This document shows, piece by piece, positions 43,871 through 52,746 of a DNA stretch of 64,000 nt. The translations under genes were made by a program, and so were the position numbers. Within the stretch, counting starts at the first letter, position 1. Every line of letters starts with the position of its first letter. The stretch spans positions 62,001-126,000 of the forward strand of contig NZ_VOHQ01000006.1 in assembly GCF_009192765.1 (NCBI RefSeq). Direction: 5' to 3'. The DNA is from Agriterribacter humi (GTDB lineage Bacteria > Bacteroidota > Bacteroidia > Chitinophagales > Chitinophagaceae). The notes beneath the pieces were generated by a model. It saw only the letters and a program-made list of their open reading frames with translations. It was not told the origin of the DNA and searched no databases.

Positions 43871-44652
43871 AGAAGACTTTTCAAATACTGAACGGTGTTG
43901 TACTGGTGATTACCCTGGTAATAAACTATCTATCCAACACAGGTGTTTTTAATGGACAGACCATGGAAACAGTATCGGACAAGTATCAAAATCTTTTTAC
44001 ACCGGCGGGGTATGCGTTTTCCATTTGGGGGCTTATTTACCTGGGCATGCTTGGTTTTGTGTTCTACTATGGTCCTTTGTTTAAGCAAAGTAAAGAGAAG
44101 GAGCAAGTCGTAATGCAAATCGAATGGTGGTTCATCGTCTCATGCATTGCCAATAGCCTGTGGGTGTTGACGTGGCTTTACGGCCTTATTTTATTGTCGG
44201 TGTTTTTGATGATTCTCTTGTTATTTTCTCTTCTAAAAATAGTGGTGAATACTAAAATGGCATTGCATAATGCGCCATTAAAAGAGCTCGTGTTTTTTTG
44301 GTGGCCATTTTGTTTTTATTCAGGATGGATATCAGTAGCATTGATTGCTGACATCGCAGCGTATCTTACCAAAATAGGGTGGAATCGTTTTGGAGTATCG
44401 CAAGCCACATGGACAATAATAGTTTTTGTGGTCGCAGCATCGATTCACATTTTTATGATTTGGAACCGCAACATGAGAGCATTCGCGTTGGTGGCAGTGT
44501 GGGCTTTGATAGCCATTGCAGTGGCCAACCAGCGTGGGAATGATTTAGTGTTTTGGGCGGCTATTATTGCAGCAGTAGTTGTATTTATAAATATCATAAT
44601 TCATGGATGGCAAAATAGAAAAAATGCTTTTCTATATGCTTCAAAAAGATAG
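43867..44652 (+). CDS. TspO/MBR-like tryptophan-rich membrane protein
   Basis: 261 residues with seven or more hydrophobic segments, Trp-rich. FTPAGYAFSIWGLIYLGML near residue 45 is the hallmark segment of TspO-like proteins in Bacteroidota, and ANSLWVLTWLYGLILLS a second. TspO proteins bind porphyrins and regulate pigment genes in some bacteria; this form is longer than the classic 160-residue TspO, so the function is inferred only. Overlaps crtYcd by four bases and is followed by the lipocalin gene after three bases. Confidence 0.8.
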   Translation: MKKTFQILNGVVLVITLVINYLSNTGVFNGQTMETVSDKYQNLFTPAGYAFSIWGLIYLGMLGFVFYYGPLFKQSKEKEQVVMQIEWWFIVSCIANSLWVLTWLYGLILLSVFLMILLLFSLLKIVVNTKMALHNAPLKELVFFWWPFCFYSGWISVALIADIAAYLTKIGWNRFGVSQATWTIIVFVVAASIHIFMIWNRNMRAFALVAVWALIAIAVANQRGNDLVFWAAIIAAVVVFINIIIHGWQNRKNAFLYASKR

Positions 44653-44655
44653 GCT

Positions 44656-45216
44656 ATGAAAAATAGAGAGAAACTCTTCATTGGCTCTGTGCCTGTTGCG
44701 GCGGGTGTTGTTCTATCGTATTTTAGATCACGTTCTGATATTCATGAAGATGCAGAACCGGTAGAAGATTTTGATGTTAAATGCAACTTAGGAACGTGGT
44801 ACGAAATTGCACAATTTGATTACCGTTTTGGAAAGAATATAGGCAATACGGTAGCGCAATACAGCCTGAACGATACTAAACATGTACAAGTGCGCAATAG
44901 TGGTTATGACCACAAAAAGCAAAAATGGACATTCGCAAAAGGAATCACAAAATTTAGGGATAAGACTACAGCAGCATCAAAGATCAGTTTTTTCGGTCGT
45001 CTCTGTGCTGGTTATCATGTGATTGCTTTGGATGAAGATTACCAATATGCGATGGGCACCGGAAGCAATCCTGACTATCTGTCGACTTTTTCACGTACGA
45101 AAACAATTCCTGAAAATATAAAAAGAGCATACCTGAAAATTGCAGAAAAAGAAGGCTATAACACTTCGGAATTGGTATGGGTAAAGCACGATAAAACCAA
45201 TCCGTATGCTGCCTAA
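44656..45216 (+). CDS. Lipocalin (Blc-like)
   Basis: 186 residues. A short N-terminal membrane/signal segment (LFIGSVPVAAGVVLSYF) precedes the lipocalin core. LGTWYEIAQFDYRFGKNIGN is the structurally conserved region 1 (GxW), and YHVIALDEDYQYAMGTGSNPDYLSTFSRT matches the Blc/apolipoprotein D C-terminal strands. There is no lipobox Cys in the usual place, so it may be membrane-tethered or periplasmic. Lipocalins bind small hydrophobic ligands, including carotenoids in some animals, which fits the operon. Overlaps the photolyase gene by 11 bases. Confidence 0.85.
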   Translation: MKNREKLFIGSVPVAAGVVLSYFRSRSDIHEDAEPVEDFDVKCNLGTWYEIAQFDYRFGKNIGNTVAQYSLNDTKHVQVRNSGYDHKKQKWTFAKGITKFRDKTTAASKISFFGRLCAGYHVIALDEDYQYAMGTGSNPDYLSTFSRTKTIPENIKRAYLKIAEKEGYNTSELVWVKHDKTNPYAA

Positions 45217-46510
45217 AGCTCAGGTGGTAATATTTTGGTTCAGACGCGATTTGCGCCTGGAAGACAATGCAGGTTTATATCATGCATTGCAATCGGCGGC
45301 GCCTGTTTTACCCATCTTCATTTTTGACACCAGCATTTTGGAAAAATTAGAAAATACAAATGACCGGCGCGTTGATTACATTCAGCAGGCATTACAGGCT
45401 ATCAATCAGGGATTGAAAAAGTATGGTTCAAAACTGAATACGTATTTGGGACGACCTTTGGAGATATTTCAAAAGATGGATGAACAATTTGAAATTGAGG
45501 CCGTTTATTGCAACAGGGATTACGAACCGGAAGCGATAGAGCGTGATACCAATATTTATCATTTTTTCACACAAAGAAATATTCCCTTCAAAGCATATAA
45601 GGACCAGGTCATTTTCGACAAAGATGATATTGTAAAAGACGATGGTACGCCCTATACAGTTTATACGCCCTACTCCAGGAAATGGAAAGAAAATGTTCAA
45701 CCTAAAAATTACCGATTGTATAGATCTGATTTTTCTAAATTTTACCAGCAACCTTTTTCAGAAATTCTTTGCTTAAAAGAAATTGGATTTGAGAAAACTG
45801 ATATGCTTTTTGAAAAGCCGGCTTTAGATAAAATAATTATTGACACATATCATAAGTACCGCGATTATCCTGCCATGCAAAACACAACTCAGTTAGGTAT
45901 TGCGTTTCGCTTCGGTACTATCAGCATCAGAAAATGCGTAGCTTTTGCTTTATCACATAGCCAAACCTGGCTTGGCGAATTGATATGGCGGGAATTCTTT
46001 ATGCAGATTCTTTATCATTTTCCTTATGTTATTCATCACTCATTTAAACCCAAATACGATAAGATTGAATGGAGATACAATGAGGACGAATTTAAGCTTT
46101 GGTGCAAAGGGAAAACTGGTTATCCGATTGTGGATGCAGGGATGCGGCAGTTGAATGAAACAGGCTATATGCACAACCGCGTGAGGATGATCGCCGCCAG
46201 TTTTTTGTGCAAACACCTGTTGATAGACTGGCGCTGGGGAGAAGCTTATTTTGCTGAAAAGCTCAATGATTACGATTTATCTGCCAACAATGGAAACTGG
46301 CAATGGGCTGCCGGTTCGGGTTGTGATGCTGCACCTTATTTCAGAATATTCAATCCGGAACTTCAGACAAAAAAATTTGATAATGATTTTCAGTACATAC
46401 GAAAATGGATTCCTGAATTTGGAACGGCGGCTTATCCTAAACCGATTGTAGAACACAGTTTTGCCAGGGAAAGGGCATTATCGGAATATAAAAAAGCTTT
46501 AAGTGAATAG
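45206..46510 (+). CDS. Cryptochrome / deoxyribodipyrimidine photolyase
   Basis: 434 residues. The N-terminal photolyase alpha/beta domain begins VIFWFRRDLRLEDNAGLYHAL. The C-terminal helical FAD domain has WREFFMQILYHFPYVI, TGYPIVDAGMRQLNETGYMH, MIAASFLCKHLLIDWRWGE and NDYDLSANNGNWQWAAG, all typical of class I CPD photolyases and related cryptochromes. It repairs UV-induced pyrimidine dimers with light, or senses blue light; I cannot decide which. Overlaps neighbours on both sides (11 and 8 bases), so it is part of the carotenoid operon. Confidence 0.92.
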   Translation: MLPKAQVVIFWFRRDLRLEDNAGLYHALQSAAPVLPIFIFDTSILEKLENTNDRRVDYIQQALQAINQGLKKYGSKLNTYLGRPLEIFQKMDEQFEIEAVYCNRDYEPEAIERDTNIYHFFTQRNIPFKAYKDQVIFDKDDIVKDDGTPYTVYTPYSRKWKENVQPKNYRLYRSDFSKFYQQPFSEILCLKEIGFEKTDMLFEKPALDKIIIDTYHKYRDYPAMQNTTQLGIAFRFGTISIRKCVAFALSHSQTWLGELIWREFFMQILYHFPYVIHHSFKPKYDKIEWRYNEDEFKLWCKGKTGYPIVDAGMRQLNETGYMHNRVRMIAASFLCKHLLIDWRWGEAYFAEKLNDYDLSANNGNWQWAAGSGCDAAPYFRIFNPELQTKKFDNDFQYIRKWIPEFGTAAYPKPIVEHSFARERALSEYKKALSE

Positions 46511-47324
46511 TTCGAAACAAATATCTATTTTAGGCTGCGGGTGGCTGGGATTACCCCTTGCAAAACACCTTGCATCAAAAGGGCATAGAATAAAAGGCAG
46601 TATGAGAAAAAAAGAAAGCCTGTCTGAACTTGCCCAATCTCCTGCGCAGACTTATATTCTTGATGTTGGTACAAAAGGGATAACTGGCAATCTGCCAGGT
46701 TTTTTAAAAAATTCTGAAATACTCATCATTAGCATTCCACCGCGATTAAGAAAACAGTCATCCGAAAATTTTGTTGATAGAATAAAAATTATTGTGCCTC
46801 ATATTGAGCAATCCGGTATAAAAAAAGTGCTCTTTATTAGCTCAACTTCTGTTTATGCCAATGATGATTCAACAGTGACCGAAGAGACTTTCCCTATGCC
46901 GGAAACAGAATCGGGAAAGCAACTTCTTGCTTCTGAGAATATCCTGAAAATGAATTCGCATTTTCAAACAACCATTATACGCTTTGGTGGGTTGATAGGA
47001 CCCAATAGGCATCCTGTAACTTCATTAGCAGGGAGAAAGAATTTGAAAGATCCTCAAGCCCCTGTTAATCTGATCCATCTTGATGATTGCATACAAATCA
47101 TAAGCAGCATCATAGCGCAGGACAAATGGGCTGAAATCTTTAATGCGGTTGCTTCTTTTCATCCAATGAAAGAAATATATTATGGACAAACCGCCCGTAA
47201 AATAGGATTAAGCGAACCTTATTTTAACAAAGCGTTTCCTTCAAGGGGAAAAATTGTTTGCAGCCGAAAAGTACAACATGTTTTAAATTATAGATTTATA
47301 AAAGGTGACTTGAATTCTTTGTAA
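46503..47324 (+). CDS. NAD(P)-binding epimerase/dehydratase-like protein
   Basis: 273 residues from GTG 46503, overlapping the photolyase stop by eight bases. The N-terminus ISILGCGWLGLPLAKHLASKGH is a Rossmann GxGxxG loop, and VLFISSTSVYANDDSTVTEET is the extended-SDR Ser/Thr region. The usual YxxxK is degenerate (ETESGKQLLASE), so reductase chemistry is uncertain. Closest in style to YeeZ-like proteins. Last gene of the operon; substrate unknown. Confidence 0.75.
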   Translation: MNSSKQISILGCGWLGLPLAKHLASKGHRIKGSMRKKESLSELAQSPAQTYILDVGTKGITGNLPGFLKNSEILIISIPPRLRKQSSENFVDRIKIIVPHIEQSGIKKVLFISSTSVYANDDSTVTEETFPMPETESGKQLLASENILKMNSHFQTTIIRFGGLIGPNRHPVTSLAGRKNLKDPQAPVNLIHLDDCIQIISSIIAQDKWAEIFNAVASFHPMKEIYYGQTARKIGLSEPYFNKAFPSRGKIVCSRKVQHVLNYRFIKGDLNSL

Positions 47325-47606
47325 AACTATTTTTTAATTGCAAATACATTCAAACAATCTTTGCCGGTATTAATTGGCAAATTAAATGCAAATGAACACA
47401 ATCTTATTAGCGGGGCTTTATCGGTAAAGCGCTTGCCTCTTTTTTAATAGAGATCGGCTTCAAATTACAATTCTCAATTCAACGTTAGGAATGCCAAGCC
47501 CTGCCTTCAGCAATAGCTGAACCGTTATCGGTAATCAATTGTCGCTATAGACTCTTTACGGCCCGGGCCGTTCCGTGTAGATGAGACCCTTGCGAATGGA
47601 GATGTA
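47325..47606. other. Intergenic region between the crt operon and the GH43-like gene
   Basis: 282 bases with no ORF. GCTTTA-TCGG-TAAAGC (47415-47430) followed after nine bases by six T is a possible weak crt terminator. ACGGCCCGGGCCGT at 47558-47571 is a perfect 14-bp palindrome of unknown role, GC-rich in an AT-rich surround. Confidence 0.35.
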
Positions 47607-48689
47607 TCATTCCTTTTCCCTCAAATCCTCAGAAGTAGCCAAAGCGATAACTCTTCCTTTTTCACCCACCGCATTGTAAAAATGATATACCACACCATTC
47701 CATTTTATTACCCAGGGTTTGTGCGCATATTGTTTATCATAGGGCTCAGATGGTTCTATCAAATTTTGTCCATCCCATTCCGTCCAGTTCACAAGATCGT
47801 AAGAACAGGCAAAGCGGTCAAAAGCAGAAGGATCGTCATCTTTCCAGTTGTGTCCGAAGTAAAACATAACATACAGATCTTTCATCTTTACAATTTGTGC
47901 ATCTCCGCAAATGCCTCTCCCTTTCGATAATAAAGGGCGATCGCCTTTGCGCTGCCAGTGCTGCATGTCGTTTGAAACAGCCATAGCAATGCTTTCAAAG
48001 CTATGCCCGTTAGCACCTGTACTGTCCCCCGCAGCATTATAATACATCACAAAAGGGTAACCGCTTTTTTTATCCGCATCATGAATAACCGAACTTTTAA
48101 AGATCGTTTTGTTATCATACCATCGGGACGATGAATCAATAGCCGACAGTACAGGCTGCGGCAGTCTCTCTAATTCCTTTGCTTCAGCTATATTACCTGT
48201 ATACGCCATGCCCACGCCCAGGCGGCCTGCTTCATAGCCCTTATCGGCGCCTCCGAGGTAAGATATCCAGTAGCGTTCATTGTACTTCATGGGAGCATAA
48301 GTTCCGTTCCATGTAATGTCTACCAGTGCAGGATAACCCGCTTTTTGGTTGGAGTCCCATGTGTTTTCAGTAAAGGACATTATTTTTCCCCGCGTTTCCC
48401 ATTGCAACAGGTCATCGCTTTCTGCTATCCAGGTTTCGTAACCCGTGCCATCAAAAATAATATAGGTCATATACCATTTACCATTCAACCGGAACACGGT
48501 TGGACTGTCGGCCATTTTCGTGGAATCGGGTGCTGTAACTACTATGCCGTATTTAAAAGGCGTTTTTACTTCTTCGTATACTTTTTGCATCGTTTCCTGC
48601 GAAACTATTTTGGGTGTTGTATCACTGCAACTCAGCAGAGCTATGAAAATCCAGAAAAGAGAGAAACGCATGATGATATTATTGTTCAT
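47607..48689 (-). CDS. Lipoprotein five-bladed beta-propeller glycosidase (GH43/GH130-like)
   Basis: 360 residues. Start ATG 48689 (alternative ATG 48671); the signal RFSLFWIFIALLSCSD has a lipobox with Cys, so it should be an outer- or inner-membrane lipoprotein. DSPTVFRLNGKWYMTYIIFD and the following WIAESDDLLQWE blade, then GYPFVMYYNAAG, AMAVSNDMQHWQ, GDAQIVKMKDLYVMFYFG, FACSYDLVNWTEW and HKPWVIKWNGVVYHFYNAVG are repeated beta-propeller blades of the GH43/GH32/GH130 superfold. The precise family and substrate are not recognised. Begins two bases after the end of the extended GH78 frame, so the two probably form one transcript. Its C-terminal 459 bp is duplicated at 36902-37360. Confidence 0.8.
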   Translation of the reverse strand: MNNNIIMRFSLFWIFIALLSCSDTTPKIVSQETMQKVYEEVKTPFKYGIVVTAPDSTKMADSPTVFRLNGKWYMTYIIFDGTGYETWIAESDDLLQWETRGKIMSFTENTWDSNQKAGYPALVDITWNGTYAPMKYNERYWISYLGGADKGYEAGRLGVGMAYTGNIAEAKELERLPQPVLSAIDSSSRWYDNKTIFKSSVIHDADKKSGYPFVMYYNAAGDSTGANGHSFESIAMAVSNDMQHWQRKGDRPLLSKGRGICGDAQIVKMKDLYVMFYFGHNWKDDDPSAFDRFACSYDLVNWTEWDGQNLIEPSEPYDKQYAHKPWVIKWNGVVYHFYNAVGEKGRVIALATSEDLREKE

Positions 48690-48691
48690 AA

Positions 48692-48871
48692 TTAAGGTGC
48701 TGTAATAAATATATAACTGCCGGAAGCAATGGCAAAACTAAGCTTACCGGCTTCTTGTTGTATATCAGTGATCCATTTATTTTGATTAATTGGCTGGTTA
48801 CTTTCGGTGATGCTTCCTGTATTGGAAACAGGCAAAATAATTTGAGCGGTTGTATTAGCCGGAATACTTAC
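48692..48871 (-). pseudogene. Severed C-terminal end of the GH78 gene (in-frame after a stop)
   Basis: In the same frame as the GH78 gene, directly after its TAA (48872-48874), 59 further sense codons read VSIPANTTAQIILPVSNTGS and end LSFAIASGSYIFITAP before TAA 48692-48694. IPANTTA-x-(I/V)-x-LP and the terminal GSGxYxF-type strand are the normal end of bacterial alpha-L-rhamnosidases. The stop is a single-base change from AAA (Lys) or CAA, so this is a recent nonsense mutation or sequencing error rather than the natural terminus. Confidence 0.8.
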
Positions 48872-51451
48872 TTACAATAATATTTTATTTCCTTCTTTTT
48901 TCCAGGCGGTGTGAATAACCCCGTTTGGCGTAGCATACGTGGCGCTTACGGCATTCATGCCATCTATCACCTGTGGCGCGATGCGAATTTTGCGATATCC
49001 CCGATCATCTTCCTGCTGGTTAATGCCTCCTAACCCGCTGTAAAGCCATTCCATCAAATGTCCCAGCATCATGTGATTATTGGAAACATATCTGAGGGCG
49101 GGCCAGGATTCCGTTAAAGCGGTTGCACCATGCCGTATCTGGTATCCGTAACCTGGTACATCATCCCTGTTGTTCATTTCATATAATAATTGTGAGGCGC
49201 CTCCGTCTTCAAGTACCCTTACTAAGTAACGGTAACCCACATCACCTGCGGTTAATGCCTTATTGCCGGCATGGATAGAAGCCACCAGGTTGTTGAATAC
49301 TTTGTCGCGGTACTGTTCTTCCACGATTCCTGTAAACAGCGGCATGGCATACGCGGTTTGACTACCGGTGGCGTATACCTGTGTTTCTTTATCAAAAAAT
49401 TTGTCATTAAAAGCCTTTTTAATATTTTCCGACAAATCGGCGAACCGTTTTTGATCGTCATCTTTTCCCAGAAGGGCTGCGGTTTTGCTCAGTATTACCG
49501 CGTCGTAAAAATAAATGGCGGTTGCTGTTAATGCCAGGGGTGTAAGCTGCGATGGCCCGGGATCTTTTGGTCCAAGGTCAAACCAGTCTCCCAGTCCATA
49601 CGATAACATGTGACTATCCGCTTTCGTGGCTAAATAAGTCACATAGCGTTTCATCATATCATACGATTTTACCAGTGCATCTTTATCGCCATACCACAAA
49701 TACATATACCAGGGGATAATGACTGAAGCGCTACCCCATTCGGGCGAATCGCGGAAGCCGCCTTCAAAAGGAACATATTCCGGGGCTATATCCGGTACCA
49801 GCCCGTTGGGCAATTGTGCTTCTATCATATCGTCAATGATCTTCCTGTACAGATGCTGAATGTTATAGGCGTAGCGCATGGAAGCGCCTACCAGGTGGGT
49901 TTGCTCCAGCCAGCCCAATTTTTCGCGGTGCGGGCAATCGGTGGCAACGCTTGCCATATTGCTTTTTATGGACCAGTCAATAAGCTGATAGATTTTGTTG
50001 AACAAGGAATCAGAACAGGAAAAGCTTCCTGCAGCCGGTGAACTGTTTCGGGTATGCAGCATCGTTACATCTATCCATTCCGGAGCAGATGCAGTGCCGA
50101 TGTATTCTACCAGCGCATAGCGGAAACCGTAATAGGTAAACCGGGGTTCCCATGTTTCCACCTCCCCGCCTTTTAATATATAGGTAAAGTAATAGGGTTT
50201 CCCTGAAGCAGATTGTTCGGGCAGTCCATCGTCATTCAATAGTTCGGCAGGCGTAATGCGTATACTATCTCCTTTATTGCCTTTTACTTTTAGCCTTATG
50301 ATGCCTGAAGCATTTTGTCCAAAATCATAAAGTGCTTTTGTTGCGGTAATATTGGTTTTCTTTTTTACGGCAAAACTATCCATCACTTTTAGGGGGTAAT
50401 CGTCATGTGTTCTCATTGCTCCGCCAGGACCTTTTGCGATCAGCACTTTTTTCCAGCGGGTGCCGGCAAACCCGGGCTTGTCCCATCCTGCCTGTTCCAT
50501 ATTGGCATCATAATCTTCGCCACCATATATGCTCGTATATATAATGGGAGAGGGGGACGAACTCCAGCTTTCATCGGTTACGATTTCTTTTGTACTGCCA
50601 TCCGTGAACCTTATAACCAGCCTGGCGCGCAGCATCGGGTATCCTTCGGCACGGATCAGTTTCCGGTACCTTTCGCGGTTGATGTAAAAAAAGCCTGTTC
50701 CAACCATAGCGCCAAGGGCATTTTGTCCCTGCTTTAAATGATCGGTAACTTCATAGGTATTGTACAGGCAACGTTTTTCATAATTCGTCCAGCCGGGCGC
50801 CAAAAAATCATCGCTTACTTTTTTGCCATTGAGGTGCAGTTCATAATGACCTAAGCCAGATATAAATATAAAGGCTTCCTTAACCGGTTTTCTCAATTCA
50901 AATGCTTTTCTGAAATAAGGAATCACAGGGCGTTTCATGGCTTTGCTGCCCAGCGCATTGCCGTTGCCGTGTACACCGGGTACTACTTTCATGCTGTCGG
51001 GTAAAATATCGTATGCTATCCATTTCGACATATCCCATTCCTTTTGCTCCAGCATGCCGGTGATAAAGCTGCTTGCTTCACTCCATGCAGATGGGTTACC
51101 GGCGGCATCCCATATTCTTACTTTCCAGTAGTATTTTTGGGCCGATTGTAGTGGCTTGCCGCCATAAACGTTATTGTTATTGCTGTTTGAAGCTATGCGG
51201 CCGGAGTTCCACATATCAGCATTTTTTTCGTCGAGTTTACCGGCGCTTGTGGCAACGAGTATTTGCCATGCAGATTGCACCACACCCCTCTCCGTTGCGT
51301 TGATCCACCAGCCCAATAAGGGCTTTGTATTTTCTATGCCATATGGATTGATCTTATGTTCGCAGTTGAGATGGTTCGGGAAGAAATTAGCTTTTACCAT
51401 CACGGCATATAGGATCAACCAGCACAACAGGAATAATTTTTTATAATGCAT
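48872..51451 (-). CDS. Family 78 glycoside hydrolase (alpha-L-rhamnosidase), truncated by an in-frame stop
   Basis: 859 residues from ATG 51451 (MHYKKLFLLCWLILYAVMVKA is a signal peptide; the longer frame from 51523 is unlikely). The N-terminal fibronectin-like region holds KPLLGWWINATERGVVQSAW. The beta-sandwich GH78 N domain has GHYELHLNGKKVSDDFLAPG and YNTYEVTDHLKQGQNALG. The (alpha/alpha)6 catalytic domain contains ATDCPHREKLGWLEQTHLVG, with the acidic residue that acts as general acid, and later YGLGDWFDLGP and ALTESWPALRYVSNNHMMLG. The C-terminal beta-sandwich starts but is cut at 48872. Substrate by family: alpha-L-rhamnosides of pectin or glycosides. The protein could still be partly active. 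Confidence 0.88.
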   Translation of the reverse strand: MHYKKLFLLCWLILYAVMVKANFFPNHLNCEHKINPYGIENTKPLLGWWINATERGVVQSAWQILVATSAGKLDEKNADMWNSGRIASNSNNNNVYGGKPLQSAQKYYWKVRIWDAAGNPSAWSEASSFITGMLEQKEWDMSKWIAYDILPDSMKVVPGVHGNGNALGSKAMKRPVIPYFRKAFELRKPVKEAFIFISGLGHYELHLNGKKVSDDFLAPGWTNYEKRCLYNTYEVTDHLKQGQNALGAMVGTGFFYINRERYRKLIRAEGYPMLRARLVIRFTDGSTKEIVTDESWSSSPSPIIYTSIYGGEDYDANMEQAGWDKPGFAGTRWKKVLIAKGPGGAMRTHDDYPLKVMDSFAVKKKTNITATKALYDFGQNASGIIRLKVKGNKGDSIRITPAELLNDDGLPEQSASGKPYYFTYILKGGEVETWEPRFTYYGFRYALVEYIGTASAPEWIDVTMLHTRNSSPAAGSFSCSDSLFNKIYQLIDWSIKSNMASVATDCPHREKLGWLEQTHLVGASMRYAYNIQHLYRKIIDDMIEAQLPNGLVPDIAPEYVPFEGGFRDSPEWGSASVIIPWYMYLWYGDKDALVKSYDMMKRYVTYLATKADSHMLSYGLGDWFDLGPKDPGPSQLTPLALTATAIYFYDAVILSKTAALLGKDDDQKRFADLSENIKKAFNDKFFDKETQVYATGSQTAYAMPLFTGIVEEQYRDKVFNNLVASIHAGNKALTAGDVGYRYLVRVLEDGGASQLLYEMNNRDDVPGYGYQIRHGATALTESWPALRYVSNNHMMLGHLMEWLYSGLGGINQQEDDRGYRKIRIAPQVIDGMNAVSATYATPNGVIHTAWKKEGNKILL

Positions 51452-51603
51452 GGTATATACTTTGCCTGAAAGATAACAAATGGAATATAATAATTGTCCT
51501 GTACATTCATGTGGGCACTCCATTCGGTTAAGGCATCGTTCGTGTTTAACTGGCTTTGTCCTTTATTTTTAGATTATTCCTTATTTTGAATAAACTTTTC
51601 ATC

Positions 51604-52674
51604 ATGTCCAGGCTGTTCTCATCTTATACATCTAAAAGCATAACCTTTAAAAACCGGATCGTGGTTTCACCGATGTGCCAGTATTCGTCGGATGATGGTT
51701 TTGCCACCGACTGGCACCTGGTACACCTGGGCAGCAGGGCGGTAGGGGGTGCGGCGGCAGTGATTGCCGAAGCTACTGCCGTTTCGCCTGAGGGAAGGAT
51801 CTCAGCCGATGATTTGGGCATATGGAAAGATGAACATATGGATAAGCTGAAGCAAATCGCTTCGTTTATAAAAGCACAGCATGCTGTTGCCGGTATTCAA
51901 CTGGCTCATGCGGGGCGCAAAGCCAGTACACATTCTCCATGGAAGGGTAATAAGCAGGTGCCCCCGGGAGAGGAAGGGCACTGGCAAACCGTAGCGCCCT
52001 CAGCCATTGCTTTTAATGAGGGGGAAAGCACACCTGCTGCCTTAGATGAGAAAGGTATTCAAAAAGTAGTCCTTGATTTCAGATCCGCGGCTCAAAGGGC
52101 AGTAGAGGCCGGGTTCAGCCTGATAGAGCTTCATGCGGCACACGGATACCTTATTCACCAGTTTCTTTCCCCACTCAGCAATAAACGAACGGATAAATAT
52201 GGCGGAAGCTTTGAAAACCGCATTCGCTTCTTATTGGAAATCATTGCGTCTGTACAAATCGTATGGCCGGAAGCGTTGCCCCTGTGGGTTCGTATTTCGG
52301 CAACCGACTGGGCTGCGGGCGGATGGAATATAGACGAATCAGTAGCGCTGTCGGGCATCTTAAAGGAAAAAGGAATTGACCTTGTTGATGTGTCCAGCGG
52401 AGGATTGGTACCGCATGTGCAAATACCCGTGGCGCCTGCTTACCAAACGCCCTTTGCTTCGCGTATAAGAAAAGAAACGGGCATGCCAACCGGAACGGTG
52501 GGATTGATTACCGGCGCGCAGCAGGCCGAAAATATTTTGCAAAATGAAGAGGCGGACCTGATCGTTATGGCCAGGGAATTTTTGCGCGATCCGTACTTTC
52601 CCCTGCATGCAGCAACACAATTAGGCGATGATATAGCATGGCCGGTGCAATACGGGAGAGCGAAGAAAAAATAA
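51604..52674 (+). CDS. NADH:flavin oxidoreductase (Old Yellow Enzyme, YqjM-like)
   Basis: 356 residues from ATG 51604; the frame opens earlier, but MSRLFSSYTSKSITFKNRIV is the natural YqjM-type start. VVSPMCQYSSDDGFATDWHLVHLGSRA carries the active-site Cys of the thermophilic-like OYE subgroup, and QLAHAGRKAS, HAAHGYLIHQFLSPLSNKR and YGGSFENRIRFLLEI bind FMN and substrate. It reduces activated C=C bonds with NAD(P)H. It is convergent with the DinB gene, with a shared hairpin at 52686-52734. Confidence 0.92.
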   Translation: MSRLFSSYTSKSITFKNRIVVSPMCQYSSDDGFATDWHLVHLGSRAVGGAAAVIAEATAVSPEGRISADDLGIWKDEHMDKLKQIASFIKAQHAVAGIQLAHAGRKASTHSPWKGNKQVPPGEEGHWQTVAPSAIAFNEGESTPAALDEKGIQKVVLDFRSAAQRAVEAGFSLIELHAAHGYLIHQFLSPLSNKRTDKYGGSFENRIRFLLEIIASVQIVWPEALPLWVRISATDWAAGGWNIDESVALSGILKEKGIDLVDVSSGGLVPHVQIPVAPAYQTPFASRIRKETGMPTGTVGLITGAQQAENILQNEEADLIVMAREFLRDPYFPLHAATQLGDDIAWPVQYGRAKKK

Positions 52675-52685
52675 AGGGGGGGGAT

Positions 52686-52734
52686 AGGTGAAAAGTGAAA
52701 GGTGAAGTTTTTCACAACTTACCACTTATCACCT
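52686..52734. terminator. Bidirectional hairpin between convergent genes
   Basis: The GTGAAAAGTGAAAGGTGAAG arm (from 52689) pairs with AACTTACCACTTATCACCT around TTTCAC. The long stem has mismatches and bulges, so it is more a folded repeat than a classical terminator. It sits between the two stops (52674 and 52747) and can serve both strands. Confidence 0.45.
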
Positions 52735-52746
52735 GTCACTTACGAC

